21,438 nucleotides of DNA. Origin: Acidobacteriota bacterium. Its GTDB lineage: Bacteria; Acidobacteriota; Terriglobia; UBA7540. This document shows positions 1 to 8,390 of the stretch, one piece after another. The stretch's first letter is position 1. Every line of letters starts with the position of its first letter. The position numbers were made by a program, and so were the translations under genes. The DNA is taken from assembly GCA_003224665.1 (NCBI GenBank), contig QHZM01000028.1:1-21438 (forward strand). The letters are read 5' to 3'. Below the pieces are notes generated by a model, which had not been told where the DNA came from, made no database searches, and saw only the letters and a program-made list of their open reading frames with translations.

Positions 1-126
1 GGAACGGGCTTGGGTTTGGCGATCGCCAGGCGCCTGATTCAAGCGCACGGCGGGAAGATTTGGGTTGAAAGCGAACTCGGGGCCGGGAGCCGATTTTCTT
101 TTCTGTTGCCCCTGAAACCTGGTTAG
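1..126 (+). CDS. Sensor histidine kinase, C-terminal fragment
   Basis: Only the last 41 codons are in the window; the gene begins upstream. The peptide opens with GTGLGLAIARRLIQAHGG, the G2 box of a HATPase_c ATP-binding domain, followed by the usual last strands (WVES, GAGSRFSFLLPL). It is therefore the kinase end of a two-component sensor; the sensing part is not visible. The stop codon is two bases before the start of the response regulator at 129, so the two form a kinase-regulator operon and very likely a cognate pair. In exosortase loci such pairs are called PrsK/PrsR, but 41 residues cannot prove membership of that subfamily. Confidence 0.9.
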   Translation, partial: GTGLGLAIARRLIQAHGGKIWVESELGAGSRFSFLLPLKPG

Positions 127-128
127 GG

Positions 129-1553
129 ATGAGCCGAACTGTTCAGGAGGAAGCCGACTTGAGTAGCCCAGGGAGTATTCTCGTTATCGATGATGAGCCC
201 CACATGCTCCGGTACATGCGGACCCTGCTTGAGGTTGATTCCTACCGGGTTGAGACCTTGTCGAGCGGCTTGGCCGCACTCGACCGCCTGCAGAAAGGAC
301 CCCTCCCCGATCTGGTCCTGCTCGATGTCGTCATGCCGGACCTCGACGGCTTGCAGACGCTGGAACGGCTGCACGAGATGCGACCCGAACTAAAGGTGGT
401 CATGCTGTCCTGTGTCAGTGACCCCCGGACCGTCGTGCAGGCCATTCGTTTGGGCGCCCAGGACTATCTGCCCAAACCTTTTCATGAGGCCGAGCTGGAA
501 GCGGTCATCCGCCGGACTCTCGGCGTTCCCTCGCAGAGAATTGTACCGACCGCAGCGGCCGTGGAAGCGGAAGAAGTGGGTGAAGACATATTTTTCGTGG
601 CCGCCAGTGAGGCGATGCACAGAATCCGTAGCCAGGTGGGCATGGTGGCCCGAGTGGACGTCCCGGTACTCGTTCTCGGAGAAAGCGGCACCGGGAAAGA
701 AGTCGTAGCCCGGCTCGTTCACAAGTTATCGCCGCGCGCCAATAACGTTTTCCTGAAAGTGAACTGCGCGGCCTTGCCGAGCGAGCTGCTTGAAAGCGAG
801 CTGTTCGGATATGAGGCCGGGGCGTTTACCGGCGCCTCGAAGCCCAAACCGGGCAAATTTGAGCTTTGCAACAAAGGGACCATCCTGCTCGATGAAATCG
901 GCGAGATGCCTCCCAGCCTCCAGGCCAAGCTTTTGCACGTGCTTCAGGACCAGCAGTTCTCGAGGCTAGGCAGCCGCACCATGGTGAAAGTTGACGTCAG
1001 GATTTTGGCTGCGACGAACATCAATATCCAGCAAGCGATAGCGTCGAAGAAACTCCGTGAGGACCTCTATTATCGCTTGAACGCTTTTACGGTACTCGTT
1101 CCGCCCCTGCGCGAGCGGTCCGAGGAAATTCCACTCTTGTTGCGGCATTTTATGTCCCGTTTTGCCGCCCGGTATGGGCGCGAACCACTGTCCCTCCCTC
1201 CCGCGATGATCGACAAGGCGATGATATACCCCTGGCCGGGAAACCTGAGAGAACTGGAGAACTTTGTAAAGCGCTACTTAATTCTGGGCGATGAGGCTCA
1301 ACTGCTCAAGGAGCTCGAATGCCAGGAAGGGGGAGGGGATCCGGCCACGCAGAACTCAACTAACCCGGCTGCAGCCCGGACCGGCGACCTGAAGGCGCTT
1401 GTGCGGGGCTTGAAGGACGAGGCCGAGATTAAGGCCATCGGTAAAACCCTCGAGCGCACCCGGTGGAACCGGAAAGAGGCGGCACGCCTGCTGAATATTA
1501 GCTACAAGGCCCTCCTTTACAAGATTAGACAGTACGGTCTGGAAAAGTTGTAG
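129..1553 (+). CDS. Sigma-54-dependent response regulator (NtrC family, PrsR-like)
   Basis: This 474-residue protein has the full NtrC layout. The receiver spans about residues 16-130, with acidic pocket D21/D22, phospho-acceptor D66 (LLLDVVMPD), S94 and K116. The AAA+ domain has Walker A GESGTGKE (184-191), an intact GAFTGA loop (231-236) and Walker B ILLDE (252-256). The C-terminal Fis-type helix-turn-helix occupies about 443-474 (WNRKEAARLLNISYKALLYK). It should take phosphate from the kinase encoded just upstream, hexamerise, and open promoters held by sigma-54 RNA polymerase. Its recognition helix is nearly identical to those of the proteins at 2490 and 11834, which suggests shared DNA sites. 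In exosortase systems such regulators (PrsR) control PEP-CTERM and EPS genes; that role is inferred here from context. The ATG at 129 has AGGG just upstream. Confidence 0.93.
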   Translation: MSRTVQEEADLSSPGSILVIDDEPHMLRYMRTLLEVDSYRVETLSSGLAALDRLQKGPLPDLVLLDVVMPDLDGLQTLERLHEMRPELKVVMLSCVSDPRTVVQAIRLGAQDYLPKPFHEAELEAVIRRTLGVPSQRIVPTAAAVEAEEVGEDIFFVAASEAMHRIRSQVGMVARVDVPVLVLGESGTGKEVVARLVHKLSPRANNVFLKVNCAALPSELLESELFGYEAGAFTGASKPKPGKFELCNKGTILLDEIGEMPPSLQAKLLHVLQDQQFSRLGSRTMVKVDVRILAATNINIQQAIASKKLREDLYYRLNAFTVLVPPLRERSEEIPLLLRHFMSRFAARYGREPLSLPPAMIDKAMIYPWPGNLRELENFVKRYLILGDEAQLLKELECQEGGGDPATQNSTNPAAARTGDLKALVRGLKDEAEIKAIGKTLERTRWNRKEAARLLNISYKALLYKIRQYGLEKL

Positions 1554-2431
1554 CGGCTCCCAATCGCCAATGCGGCGCACCCTACTGAGCTGAAGACTCG
1601 CAACTTCGAACTTCACTTCTCCATCGAAACTTTCGAAGGCGTCGCCACGCCTATCATCCCCCAGTCATCCGAGGCACGCGATTGTGAGTTCCGAATAAGA
1701 GAAATCGGCCCGAGTTACCTGGCTTTCCCCGGGCTTCCATAATCTGCCGGCCCCCCTCTTTCTTGAGGCTCCACTGAAACCGTTCGATCCGGCAGCTTCC
1801 CGCCATGGGACTGAATGGGGATCAGCCGATGAGGGAATTCCCAAGAGGCCCGGAATTCCATCAACCGCATTGAATCGGACGGAGTGGCATTCTCTGCCGG
1901 TCAGAATCTTCCTGTCGGTCCCGCGGCTCTCTGTGGGTGATCATCCCAGCCCCAGCCGCGAGACCCTTCATCTCCAGCAAGGCCCCTTGGGATCGAAGCC
2001 GTGATTTTTGGGGTGTAGTACAACCACTCCTCATTAGTCCTTTTCGTTTTCCCCTGGCTTGAAATTGTGCACGCTTCTCCTCTTACTCGTTTCGGGTCGC
2101 CTTTTTTGAAGCCCAGGTCGTTTCCGACAGGCCTCTCTGGGTACTGAAAACGCCACTTCTAAGCCTCCCCACCTGCGGTGTCCGGGAGGTTTTGGGGACC
2201 CGGAGCGCGACGCCAGGATGGGGAAGTCCGACGGACTCACCCGTCCAAGGGAAAAGTATTTTCCTGGATGGGAAAAGTTTTGTCTCCGCCTGCCCTCAGA
2301 GCCGCTCTTGATCGCTCTGGGCTCCGCCGAAGCGCCAAAGCCAATCTTTGCTGAACCTTTGAGGAAACCGAAAGACTGGCGTGGCCGGTGCGGTTCGGGT
2401 TTTTGGTCGGGCTAGCGGTTGAGCTGACCTT
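1554..2431. other. Long gap without a recognisable gene
   Basis: No reading frame here has convincing coding character or a recognisable motif. I see some inverted repeats. CGCGGCT near 1920 pairs with AGCCGCG near 1955. Around 2165-2190 a CCTCCC...GGGAGG hairpin with inner CACC/GGTG is followed by TTTT and could be a weak terminator. A denser cluster lies at 2213-2267 and is listed separately. A second sigma-54-like element, TGGCGTGGCCGGTGCG, lies at 2377-2392, upstream of the better-placed one at 2432. The length suggests an extended control region for the gene at 2490, or eroded sequence. Confidence 0.5.
2213..2267. repeat. Cluster of nested inverted repeats, possible structured leader or protein-binding region
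   Basis: Several complementary segments are packed into about 55 bases. CCAGGA (2213-2218) pairs with TCCTGG (2262-2267). GGATGGG (2216-2222) can pair with CCCGTCC (2240-2246) through one G-U. GTCCG (2226-2230) pairs with CGGAC (2232-2236). GGAAAA and TTTTCC around 2249-2264 form another hairpin. GGATGGG recurs at 2266-2272. The pairings compete, so this could be a structured RNA or DNA sites for a dimeric activator. I recognise no known riboswitch class. Confidence 0.3.
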
Positions 2432-2447
2432 TGGCCCCTCAAGTGCG
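2432..2447 (+). promoter_or_regulatory. Candidate sigma-54 (-24/-12) promoter for the activator gene at 2490
   Basis: TGGCCCCTCAAGTGCG places GG and GC exactly ten bases apart, as in TGGCAC-N5-TTGCW. Initiation would fall near 2458, leaving a leader of about 30 bases before the ATG at 2490. The -12 half (GTGCG) is weaker than at the other sites in this window. It resembles the element at 11758, which precedes the third activator gene. Confidence 0.45.
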
Positions 2448-2489
2448 GAATCCAGTATTCAGCACAACGGAGTGGAGCAGAGCAACGTC

Positions 2490-3512
2490 ATGTCCTTCGT
2501 CGAGGACCGGGGGAGACTCCTCGTCAGCCCGAGGTGTAAACTCCCCCCAGAAGCTGTCATTTTCGGTCGCTCACAAGCCATGCAGGCCTTACGCGAAAAG
2601 TTGCAAAAGGCTGCGGCGACGAGCGTTCCTGTTCATATTTCAGGCGAAAGCGGTACTGGAAAGGAAATTCTGTGTAACTTATTGCACCACTGGTCTCCGT
2701 GGAAAGACGGGCCATTTGTCAAGGTAACATGCCCGGCCATTCCCAGCACGCTGCTGGAAAGCGAGCTTTTCGGTTACGAAGAAGGGTCATTTACTGGCGC
2801 CTATGGCACTAAGCCGGGACGAGTGGAAATGGCCCATCGCGGGACTCTCTTCTTGGATGAGATCGCGGAGCTTGATCTTGCGCTCCAGGCGAAATTGCTG
2901 CACCTGCTTCAAGACGGGCAGTTTTCCCGCATTGGAGGACAGGAGGACAGACGAGTCGAAGTGCGAATAGTTTCCGCGACCAGCCGAGAGCTGAAAAAAG
3001 AGGTCGCGGCGGGCGCGTTTCGTCAGGACCTCTTATATCGGATCAACGTTATATGCATGCATCTGCCGCCCTTACGCGAACGGCGGGGAGACATTCCCGA
3101 GCTGGTAAGCCATTTCCTTGCTTTCTATTCCGCGGCGTTTAAGACCCCTCCCCGACCTGTTCCCGGTCTGCTGACGCGTCTCTTGGAGAACTACGACTGG
3201 CCTGGAAACATCCGTCAGTTGGAGAATTTAATCAAACGATACGTGATCCTGGGCTCGGAAGAAGCAATTTGCTGCGACCTCGTCACTCAGTCCCCCGCTC
3301 CCGCGTGTCCTGGATTTCCCTCTTGCGGACCAACTTCACTTGCGACGGTTATCCAAGAGGCCGCGCCGGATTTTGAGCGAGAATTCATCTTAAAGGCTTT
3401 AGAGGCCCATCATTGGAACCGGAAAAGGGCAGCACGGACTCTTGGGATCAGCTATCGGGCGTTGCTTTATAAAATTCGTCAAACGGGTCTGAAGGCGAGG
3501 GTCAACCCGTGA
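2490..3512 (+). CDS. Sigma-54-dependent activator without receiver domain
   Basis: This protein of about 340 residues has a short N-terminus of some 25 residues with no receiver. An AAA+ domain follows, with Walker A GESGTGKE (52-59), a GSFTGA version of the sigma-54 contact loop (99-104) and Walker B TLFLDE (119-124). The C-terminal Fis-type HTH is at about 305-334 (HWNRKRAARTLGISYRALLYK). With no phosphorylation domain, it may be active constitutively or controlled by level or by partner proteins. I chose the ATG at 2490 because GGAG lies 11 bases upstream and a -24/-12 element ends at 2447. An in-frame GTG at 2388 would add 34 residues resembling no domain and would lie upstream of that promoter. 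The A-to-S change in the loop is a common functional variant. Confidence 0.88.
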   Translation: MSFVEDRGRLLVSPRCKLPPEAVIFGRSQAMQALREKLQKAAATSVPVHISGESGTGKEILCNLLHHWSPWKDGPFVKVTCPAIPSTLLESELFGYEEGSFTGAYGTKPGRVEMAHRGTLFLDEIAELDLALQAKLLHLLQDGQFSRIGGQEDRRVEVRIVSATSRELKKEVAAGAFRQDLLYRINVICMHLPPLRERRGDIPELVSHFLAFYSAAFKTPPRPVPGLLTRLLENYDWPGNIRQLENLIKRYVILGSEEAICCDLVTQSPAPACPGFPSCGPTSLATVIQEAAPDFEREFILKALEAHHWNRKRAARTLGISYRALLYKIRQTGLKARVNP

Positions 3513-3536
3513 TGGCGTCCTTAATATCAGGCCTCA

Positions 3537-3564
3537 CCCCGGCGAACAGGGCTGGGGGTTTCTT
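3537..3564 (+). terminator. Possible intrinsic terminator after the activator gene
   Basis: CCCCGGC (3537-3543) pairs with GCTGGGG (3551-3557), with one G-U, around a seven-base loop, then GTTTCTT. The T-tract is short and interrupted. Its position 25 bases after the stop codon, before a new promoter, supports the call. Confidence 0.45.
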
Positions 3565-3717
3565 CCCTTGCCTGCCCGGTTTAGCCCCAATCGTAACCTC
3601 ATATGCTCGAATACCATACAGGTTCATCTAAGTTGCAGAACTTTTCACTTTTGGGGATGCAGAGAATTTCTACCCACCCCTAACCCATTCTATTCTCAGT
3701 GGTTATTTAAATTCGTT

Positions 3718-3733
3718 TGGCCTTCCAGATGCT
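3718..3733 (+). promoter_or_regulatory. Sigma-54 (-24/-12) promoter of the PEP-CTERM gene pair
   Basis: TGGCCTTCCAGATGCT has the right GG-N10-GC spacing and a good -12 half (ATGCT). Predicted initiation is near 3744, about 42 bases before the ATG at 3786. It shares TGGC and ATGCT with the element at 9843-9858 upstream of another PEP-CTERM gene. Confidence 0.7.
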
Positions 3734-3785
3734 CAGTCATCAGGGATGTCCGAGGAAGTACACCTTTAAAAGACCCGAGGTCTAA

Positions 3786-4391
3786 ATGCGCCCAATGCGG
3801 GTTGGTACCTTACTAGCTATTGCGATATTTTTGAGCTTGGGGAGCAAACCGGCAATTGCGGACACGTTTACATTCTCCGGACCTTCAAGTTCGGGAGGAT
3901 TCACCCTTGATCCCATCACCGGCAGCACTGCTGTGTCCGCTCCCATTGACACTGGGAGCGACGTGGACACCAGTACTTCACTCAGTTTGACTTCTACTCT
4001 TGCGATTCTTGCGATCGGTGCCAGCGGGACCCTAAGCATCACCGATTCCGGCCTTGGCCTGCTTGCCACAGGTACTTTTAGTGATGGCACCTTTTCCTTT
4101 GGTGGAGGCAACGGGAGTTTCGCGGGGAACCTGGACAGTGCTGCGTTAACGCCAGCGTTTTTGACCGCTCTAGGGTTGTCCCCAACCCCTCCGAGTTTCG
4201 TCTCGGGCAGCTTCGATATAGCTTTGATTAACTTGACGAATCTGGCCGATGGTTCATTGAAGGCCGATGTTGCGAGCAGCGGCGTCGATGTAGATACGAC
4301 CGCGACTGTACCGGAACCGGCCACACTCACGCTGTTAAGCACGGGTTTGCTGGCTTGCGCAGCGGCCATCAGGAGAAAGCGGAGGTCTTGA
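3786..4391 (+). CDS. PEP-CTERM exoprotein
   Basis: This 201-residue secreted protein has an N-terminal signal peptide (MRPMRVGTLLAIAIFLSLG, cleavage probably after PAIA). Its body is rich in Ser, Thr, Gly and Asp, contains no cysteine, and matches no domain I know. The C-terminus is a textbook PEP-CTERM anchor: VPEP, a hydrophobic stretch (ATLTLLSTGLLACAAA) and the basic tail IRRKRRS. Such proteins are exported by Sec and processed near the PEP motif by an exosortase, here most likely the one at 10546-11469. The start has GAGG five bases upstream and a sigma-54 promoter at 3718. A second PEP-CTERM gene follows after 88 bases with no terminator between, so they are probably co-transcribed. The protein's own function is unknown; a surface or matrix role is inferred. 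Confidence 0.85.
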   Translation: MRPMRVGTLLAIAIFLSLGSKPAIADTFTFSGPSSSGGFTLDPITGSTAVSAPIDTGSDVDTSTSLSLTSTLAILAIGASGTLSITDSGLGLLATGTFSDGTFSFGGGNGSFAGNLDSAALTPAFLTALGLSPTPPSFVSGSFDIALINLTNLADGSLKADVASSGVDVDTTATVPEPATLTLLSTGLLACAAAIRRKRRS

Positions 4392-4479
4392 AAGTTTTCT
4401 TTCATTTAGTTTTCTATGATCCCTACCCGAGGGTGAGCATCTGTTACTGAGGGGTTCCCGCCGACAAAATGGAGTGGCA

Positions 4480-5104
4480 ATGATGAAAAGGTTCGTCCGA
4501 GTCCTGCTGTTTTGCGTCGTCTGCGTCGGGCTGTTTGTAAGCCTGGCGAAGGCGGATTCAGTCTCTTCGATTGATTTTTCGGGCGGGAGCGGGGGCACGC
4601 TTTCCTTCACGCCTCCGACGATCAGCACCCCGGGCACGCCTTTCACACTGGCGGGAGTCCCGATTACCAGAGTATGGCAGGCCCCGGCGAATACCCCCTT
4701 GTTTTACGTCATCGGGGGTACGCTGAATGTTACGAGTGGGCCTTATGTTTCTGGAACGCCGCTTCCAACCGCATCGAATCCGACTTACGACGCCAAATTT
4801 GGAGCGGGCGGGAGCTTTGTCATAAACGGCATAGTTTGTACGAAGAATGTGGCCGTTTGTTCGCCCGCCGACACAGTGGTCCCGAATTCGACCCTGGTCG
4901 GGGGCATTTGAAAGCCAAGGCAACGGGGTTGAAACGGAGACTCTCATCAAAGTTCAGTTGAGCTTCGGAACATTCGGTGGCAGGGTCGGGAGCACCAATG
5001 TCGTCATTACACCCTTGCCTGTCCCGGAACCCACGACCCTCACGCTTTTGGGCGCGGGATTGATCGGAGTCGCGGGAAGGTTGCGCCGCAAGAAGAGATC
5101 GTAG
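4480..5104 (+). CDS. PEP-CTERM exoprotein, frameshifted in a G run
   Basis: Two frames must be joined to give a complete protein of about 207 residues. Frame one starts at ATG 4480, five bases after GGAG, with signal peptide MMKRFVRVLLFCVVCVGLFV (cleavage near AKA-DS), and reads to a TGA at 4909-4911. The next frame supplies the rest, ending VPEPTTLTLLGAGLIGVAG plus RLRRKKRS, a clear PEP-CTERM anchor. The switch falls in GGGGG at 4900-4904: removing one G gives a continuous LVGAFESQGNG reading. As written, the first frame yields a secreted protein without its anchor. The body contains a cysteine pair but no domain I recognise. The terminator at 5139 ends the unit. The shift could be a sequence error, true loss, or slippage. 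Confidence 0.8.
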
Positions 5105-5138
5105 GTCTGGCCTGGACGAGGCTGTTTGGAAGACCTCT

Positions 5139-5173
5139 GGCCCTGCTGCCCTAAGCAGCAGGGCCTTTTATTT
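5139..5173 (+). terminator. Strong intrinsic terminator
   Basis: GGCCCTGCTGC (5139-5149) pairs perfectly over 11 bp with GCAGCAGGGCC (5155-5165) around a CCTAA loop, followed by TTTTATTT. It lies 35 bases after the second PEP-CTERM gene and closes that transcription unit. Confidence 0.92.
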
Positions 5174-5895
5174 GAGGCAAGCGTAAGGACTTAACGTTCG
5201 TCTTGTAGCGCGTAGGCCTATTTCGGCCGGTACGGACAACGGGGACTACGAGCATAAAACAGGTTCAACCGTCATTAGTTTTTCACCTGCCCCAATATTC
5301 TCCGGGAACGAAGAAACTCTTGAATGCCTTAAGCCCGGCCGCTAATTACGAAGGATGTCCCTTCCCGAGCCGGCAGTCGAAAGGCCCCTCGCATCGCCGC
5401 CTGCCCCTGTTCTTTCAAGTGCCCCGGTAAGTAACCGATCACCTCCTCGGCCTTCTGTTGAGGGCACCGTTGCACCGTGTTCTCAGCCCCCGAAGACCGC
5501 TTCAATCGCACCTCGTAAGGCATTCCCGAGCCCTCGATCACTCACAGCCGCCCTTCGCCAAGATTTCCACGATCTCTTCCCTGGTTTCCTTTGTCACTGT
5601 CAGATACGGTTTCCCCAGGACGGTCCTCATTTTTCATGGGGTTTGTCCAGCCCGATTCAATTCAAAATGGGCAGGAGAATCGTCGCCCAGCCTCTAACGG
5701 ATTCCGGGGCAACTTTCCGTTGCTGGAATCAATGAGCCGTTACTCCGCGGTCAGGGCAGATGGTTCGGAATTGTTATGTTGGGTCGGGAAGGTGGTTGGC
5801 CAGACTCAATCTCTTTCTCCGTTTTCGGCCACACTTAAAGGGCGAGAGTGCAGTGCCGCGTCTGGGAGTGACATTGCTGGGACCGGCCTGAAGGA
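5174..5895. other. Gap with no intact gene; contains a transposase fragment
   Basis: It separates the plus-strand PEP-CTERM unit from the minus-strand TPR gene. Apart from the IS256-type remnant at about 5355-5545, I see no coding signal. The open frames here, including a plus-strand one from 5355, have no motif and run antisense to the remnant. A 30-codon minus-strand frame (5630 to 5538, starting MRTVLGKPYLTV) abuts the fragment, but I cannot assign it. No clear terminator for the TPR gene was seen on the minus strand. Confidence 0.5.
5355..5545 (-). pseudogene. IS256 (mutator)-type transposase remnant
   Basis: Read on the minus strand across at least two frameshifts, the fragment gives VIEGSG, then LRGAIEAVFG, then GAENTVQRC, then EEVIGYLPGHLKEQ and AAMRGAFRLPAREG. 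This matches the order of a central stretch of IS256-family transposases: (D)GSKALR..I..VFG, then VQRC..HK..NV..(Y/H)LP, then the A(M/L)RAA(Y/F)RL...EG segment. Only about 65 residues' worth remains, with no ends or inverted repeats found. It is a decayed scar of an insertion between two transcription units. The identification rests on remembered family motifs. Confidence 0.62.
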
Positions 5896-8072
5896 TCAAC
5901 TGCCACCAAGCTCGGCCAAGGCCTTGCGAACTTCACCGGCATGAGCGAAGCTAGGGTTGAGTTGGAGGACGAGATCGAGATGCTTTCGAGCGTTTACCCG
6001 GTCCCCGGCCTTCTGATAGGCAAGCCCCAAGTGGTAATGGTAAGCGGAAGCTTGAGGGGTCTTTTTCAGCGCTTCTTCCAGTAGTCGGATCGCTGATGCG
6101 TACTGATGCTTCTGGTAGTAAGCCCAGGCAAGCGTGTCCTGTGTGTTGGCAAGGTCAGGCAGGCCGCGCAGAGCGACTTGCGCGAGCGAGAACGCCACAT
6201 CCGAGTTGCCGCCATGCTCGAGCATCAAGTAAGCCAAATTGTTGGCTGCGAGCGGGTAATCGGGCTCAACCTGGAGAGCTTTCTCGTAGGCCTCCTTGGC
6301 CGACTTCCAGTCACCGCGTTTTTCAGCCAGCGCCCCAAACATCACATAACTCCTCGGGTCGCGAGAGTTTTCCTGTATAGAGCGCTGGAAGCTGGTCATG
6401 GCTTTTTCCTGCGAGCCCCGAGCGACCTGGACTTGGCCTAAAAGCAGGAAGGCGTCGGCGTTCTTCTTGTCCATCTGAGTCGCCATTTGCATGGCCTCCT
6501 CAGCTTTTTCCAAATCCCCTTGCCGCAGCAGGAGCTGGCCCAGCAGGAAGTAATAATAGCCGCTGGGAGCCTTGGCGATTTGAGCTCTCACCTTCTCCAG
6601 AGCCTTCGCCGGCTGCTTTTGAAAATTGTACAGGCGCACCAGCCCCAGGAGTGCTTCAGCGGCCGAGGGATCAAGTTGCAAGGCCTGCTCATATAACTTT
6701 TCGGCCTCACCGAATTTCTCCCGGGCGGCGGCGCGCAGATCGGCCATGCGGATATAGACTATGGGGTTCTGCGGCGCCACTTCGATTGCTTTCTTCAGAT
6801 CCGCCTCGGCGCCTGGCAAGTTTTTGCGAATCTCGTTAGCCAGGGCATGATACACGTAGCCTTGCGAGGAAGACGGTTGGGCCTTCATAATTGTCTCAGC
6901 CGTCTGGGCGAGTTGGTTGGCGTCGCGCTTGCCCAGGGCCACCAGCGCCAGAGCTGTCTGGGCCTCCATCAGGTTGGGACGAATGCGGGCGGCTTCTCGC
7001 CACTCGGTTTCCGCCTGTCGCGGATTGCCAGCCTGGCTGAAGGCCAAGCCCAAATAGTAATGCGCCTGAGCGTTGCCAGGCTGCTTCTTGAGGGACGCCT
7101 GAAGCGATTGGAGGGCGTCGTTGGTCCGTCCCTGGCGGAGCAGGATTTGACCCTGCTGAACCTGTGCGTCCAGATCCCCCGGATTTCCCTTCAAAATCTC
7201 GCTGTTGAGCTTGGCGGCCTGGTCGATTTGACCTCGTTGGATTAGGAGTTGCGCGTAATTCTTCTTAATCATCGAATCTTTCGGGTGTTCCTGTGTCAAC
7301 GACGCATACTCGGCAAGCGCTTTGTTCATGTCGTCCGAGGCGAGATAACACTCTGCCAGGAGGCGAGAGCCGTCCGGGTTTCCAAGGTGATCGCGTGCAT
7401 GAACTGCTGCTCCGCTTCCGGAAAGCGGCGCTGCTGACCGTACAAGTTGCCTAATGCAACAACCGGCAGCGCGGATTGGGGTTCGAGCGCCGCGGCCTTT
7501 TTGAAATGCTCTTCGGCCGAAGGAAACTGACCTGAATTGGCCTCGAGCAGGGCAAGATTCAGGTGGAGCGCAGAGTTTTCGGGGCCGAGTTGTACGGCCT
7601 TCCGCATTTCGCCGAGAGACTGCTCCCGGTTTCCCGTCGCTGCGTACAGGTTGGCCAACAGGGCGTGGGCGTCAGCATTGTTGGCACTTTCGCGGAGGAC
7701 AAGCTCGACCTCTTTGCGGGCCTTATCGAACTCGTGTCCTGCCAGCAGCAAGTTGCCCAAATCTGTATGGGCCTTCCAATTGCGAGGTGCAAGATCTATT
7801 GTGCGCGAGAGCTCCGTGTACGCCCCGGTCCACATCCCCAACTTCAGAAAGCACTGGGCAAGCTGAAAATGCGCCTCCGCAAAACGGGGATCAACCTGCG
7901 TAGCGTTTTGAAATTGGATGGCGGCCTCGCGATATTTTTCTTTCGCAAAGTACCGTTGCCCGCTTGAGTAGTATCTCTGTTTGCGCGAATTGGGCGTGCA
8001 CGATGTGCTGCCGAGGATCAGAACCACAAAAACAGTCAGTCCGACTGACGGTAAAGGTCGAGATCTATTCAT
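5896..8072 (-). CDS. prsT: PrsT-like PEP-CTERM-system TPR lipoprotein, frameshifted
   Basis: This is a TPR-repeat protein of about 725 residues, read as two frames. The first runs from ATG at 8072 to a TGA at 7326-7328; the second continues to 5896. They join around 7371-7388, where the other frame supplies NPDGSRLLAECYLASDD directly before MNKALAEY, restoring an unbroken TPR helix pair. The N-terminus MNRSRPLPSVGLTVFVVLIL followed by GSTSC resembles a lipoprotein signal, although Ser at -3 is unusual. Nearly all the rest is tandem 34-residue TPR units (Y..LG.A....G....A...), which mediate protein contacts. Exosortase loci commonly carry such a TPR lipoprotein (PrsT), thought to act in export or assembly of EPS or PEP-CTERM proteins. 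The start at 8072 has GAGGGA upstream and follows a sigma-54 promoter at 8144; the longer frame to 8210 would begin upstream of it. Confidence 0.82.
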
Positions 8073-8143
8073 TATTTCCCTCGCCTTGGCAACTGGCAGA
8101 TTCCACTTTCCGGTCATCTGCATTGTGGATAACCCAGTCGGTT

Positions 8144-8159
8144 TGCAACTGAGTACCCA
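8144..8159 (-). promoter_or_regulatory. Sigma-54 (-24/-12) promoter of the TPR lipoprotein gene
   Basis: On the minus strand the sequence is TGGGTACTCAGTTGCA, with GG and GC ten bases apart and a consensus TTGCA at -12. Predicted initiation is near 8133, about 60 bases before the start codon at 8072. Confidence 0.65.
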
Positions 8160-8331
8160 GGCTAAGAGCATTTTGTGAGCCGAGATCCAAGATTTAAGCG
8201 GCGTGCACACGAAGACTTACGTACGCATCTTGGCGGGAACCAGCGAAGGCGACCCAGAAATGAGGAGGATGAAGAATAAACTTTCCATAAAGAGGAAATT
8301 TTGTTCCCCTGGGGATAGGTCACCACCTTCG

Positions 8332-8373
8332 AACACAAACAAGCCGGAAGTGCGCTCGTTGCGCGCCTCCGGC
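8332..8373 (-). terminator. Intrinsic terminator downstream of the decayed PEP-CTERM gene
   Basis: GCCGGA (8343-8348) pairs with TCCGGC (8368-8373), and an inner GTGCGC/GCGCGC stem encloses a TCGTT loop. On the minus strand it is followed by TTGTTTGTGTT. It lies just after the stop of the pseudogene at 8391. Confidence 0.7.
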
Positions 8374-8390
8374 AAGGTTGTGGATTGTAA

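Noticed and set aside
2388..2489. Upstream GTG start for the second activator
   Set aside because: It would add 34 residues without domain character and begin upstream of the likely promoter. The ATG at 2490 has a better ribosome-binding site.
3568..3816. Plus-strand open frame of 82 codons before the first PEP-CTERM gene
   Set aside because: It crosses the sigma-54 promoter and the next gene's start, has no ribosome-binding site and no recognisable content.
5355..5735. Plus-strand open frame of 126 codons (MSLPEPAVE...)
   Set aside because: The PEP near its start is a chance match at the N-terminus, there is no signal peptide, and part of the frame runs antisense to the transposase remnant.
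8073..8210. Longer N-terminus for the TPR lipoprotein
   Set aside because: It would begin upstream of the sigma-54 element at 8144-8159 and place the lipoprotein signal about 47 residues inside the protein.
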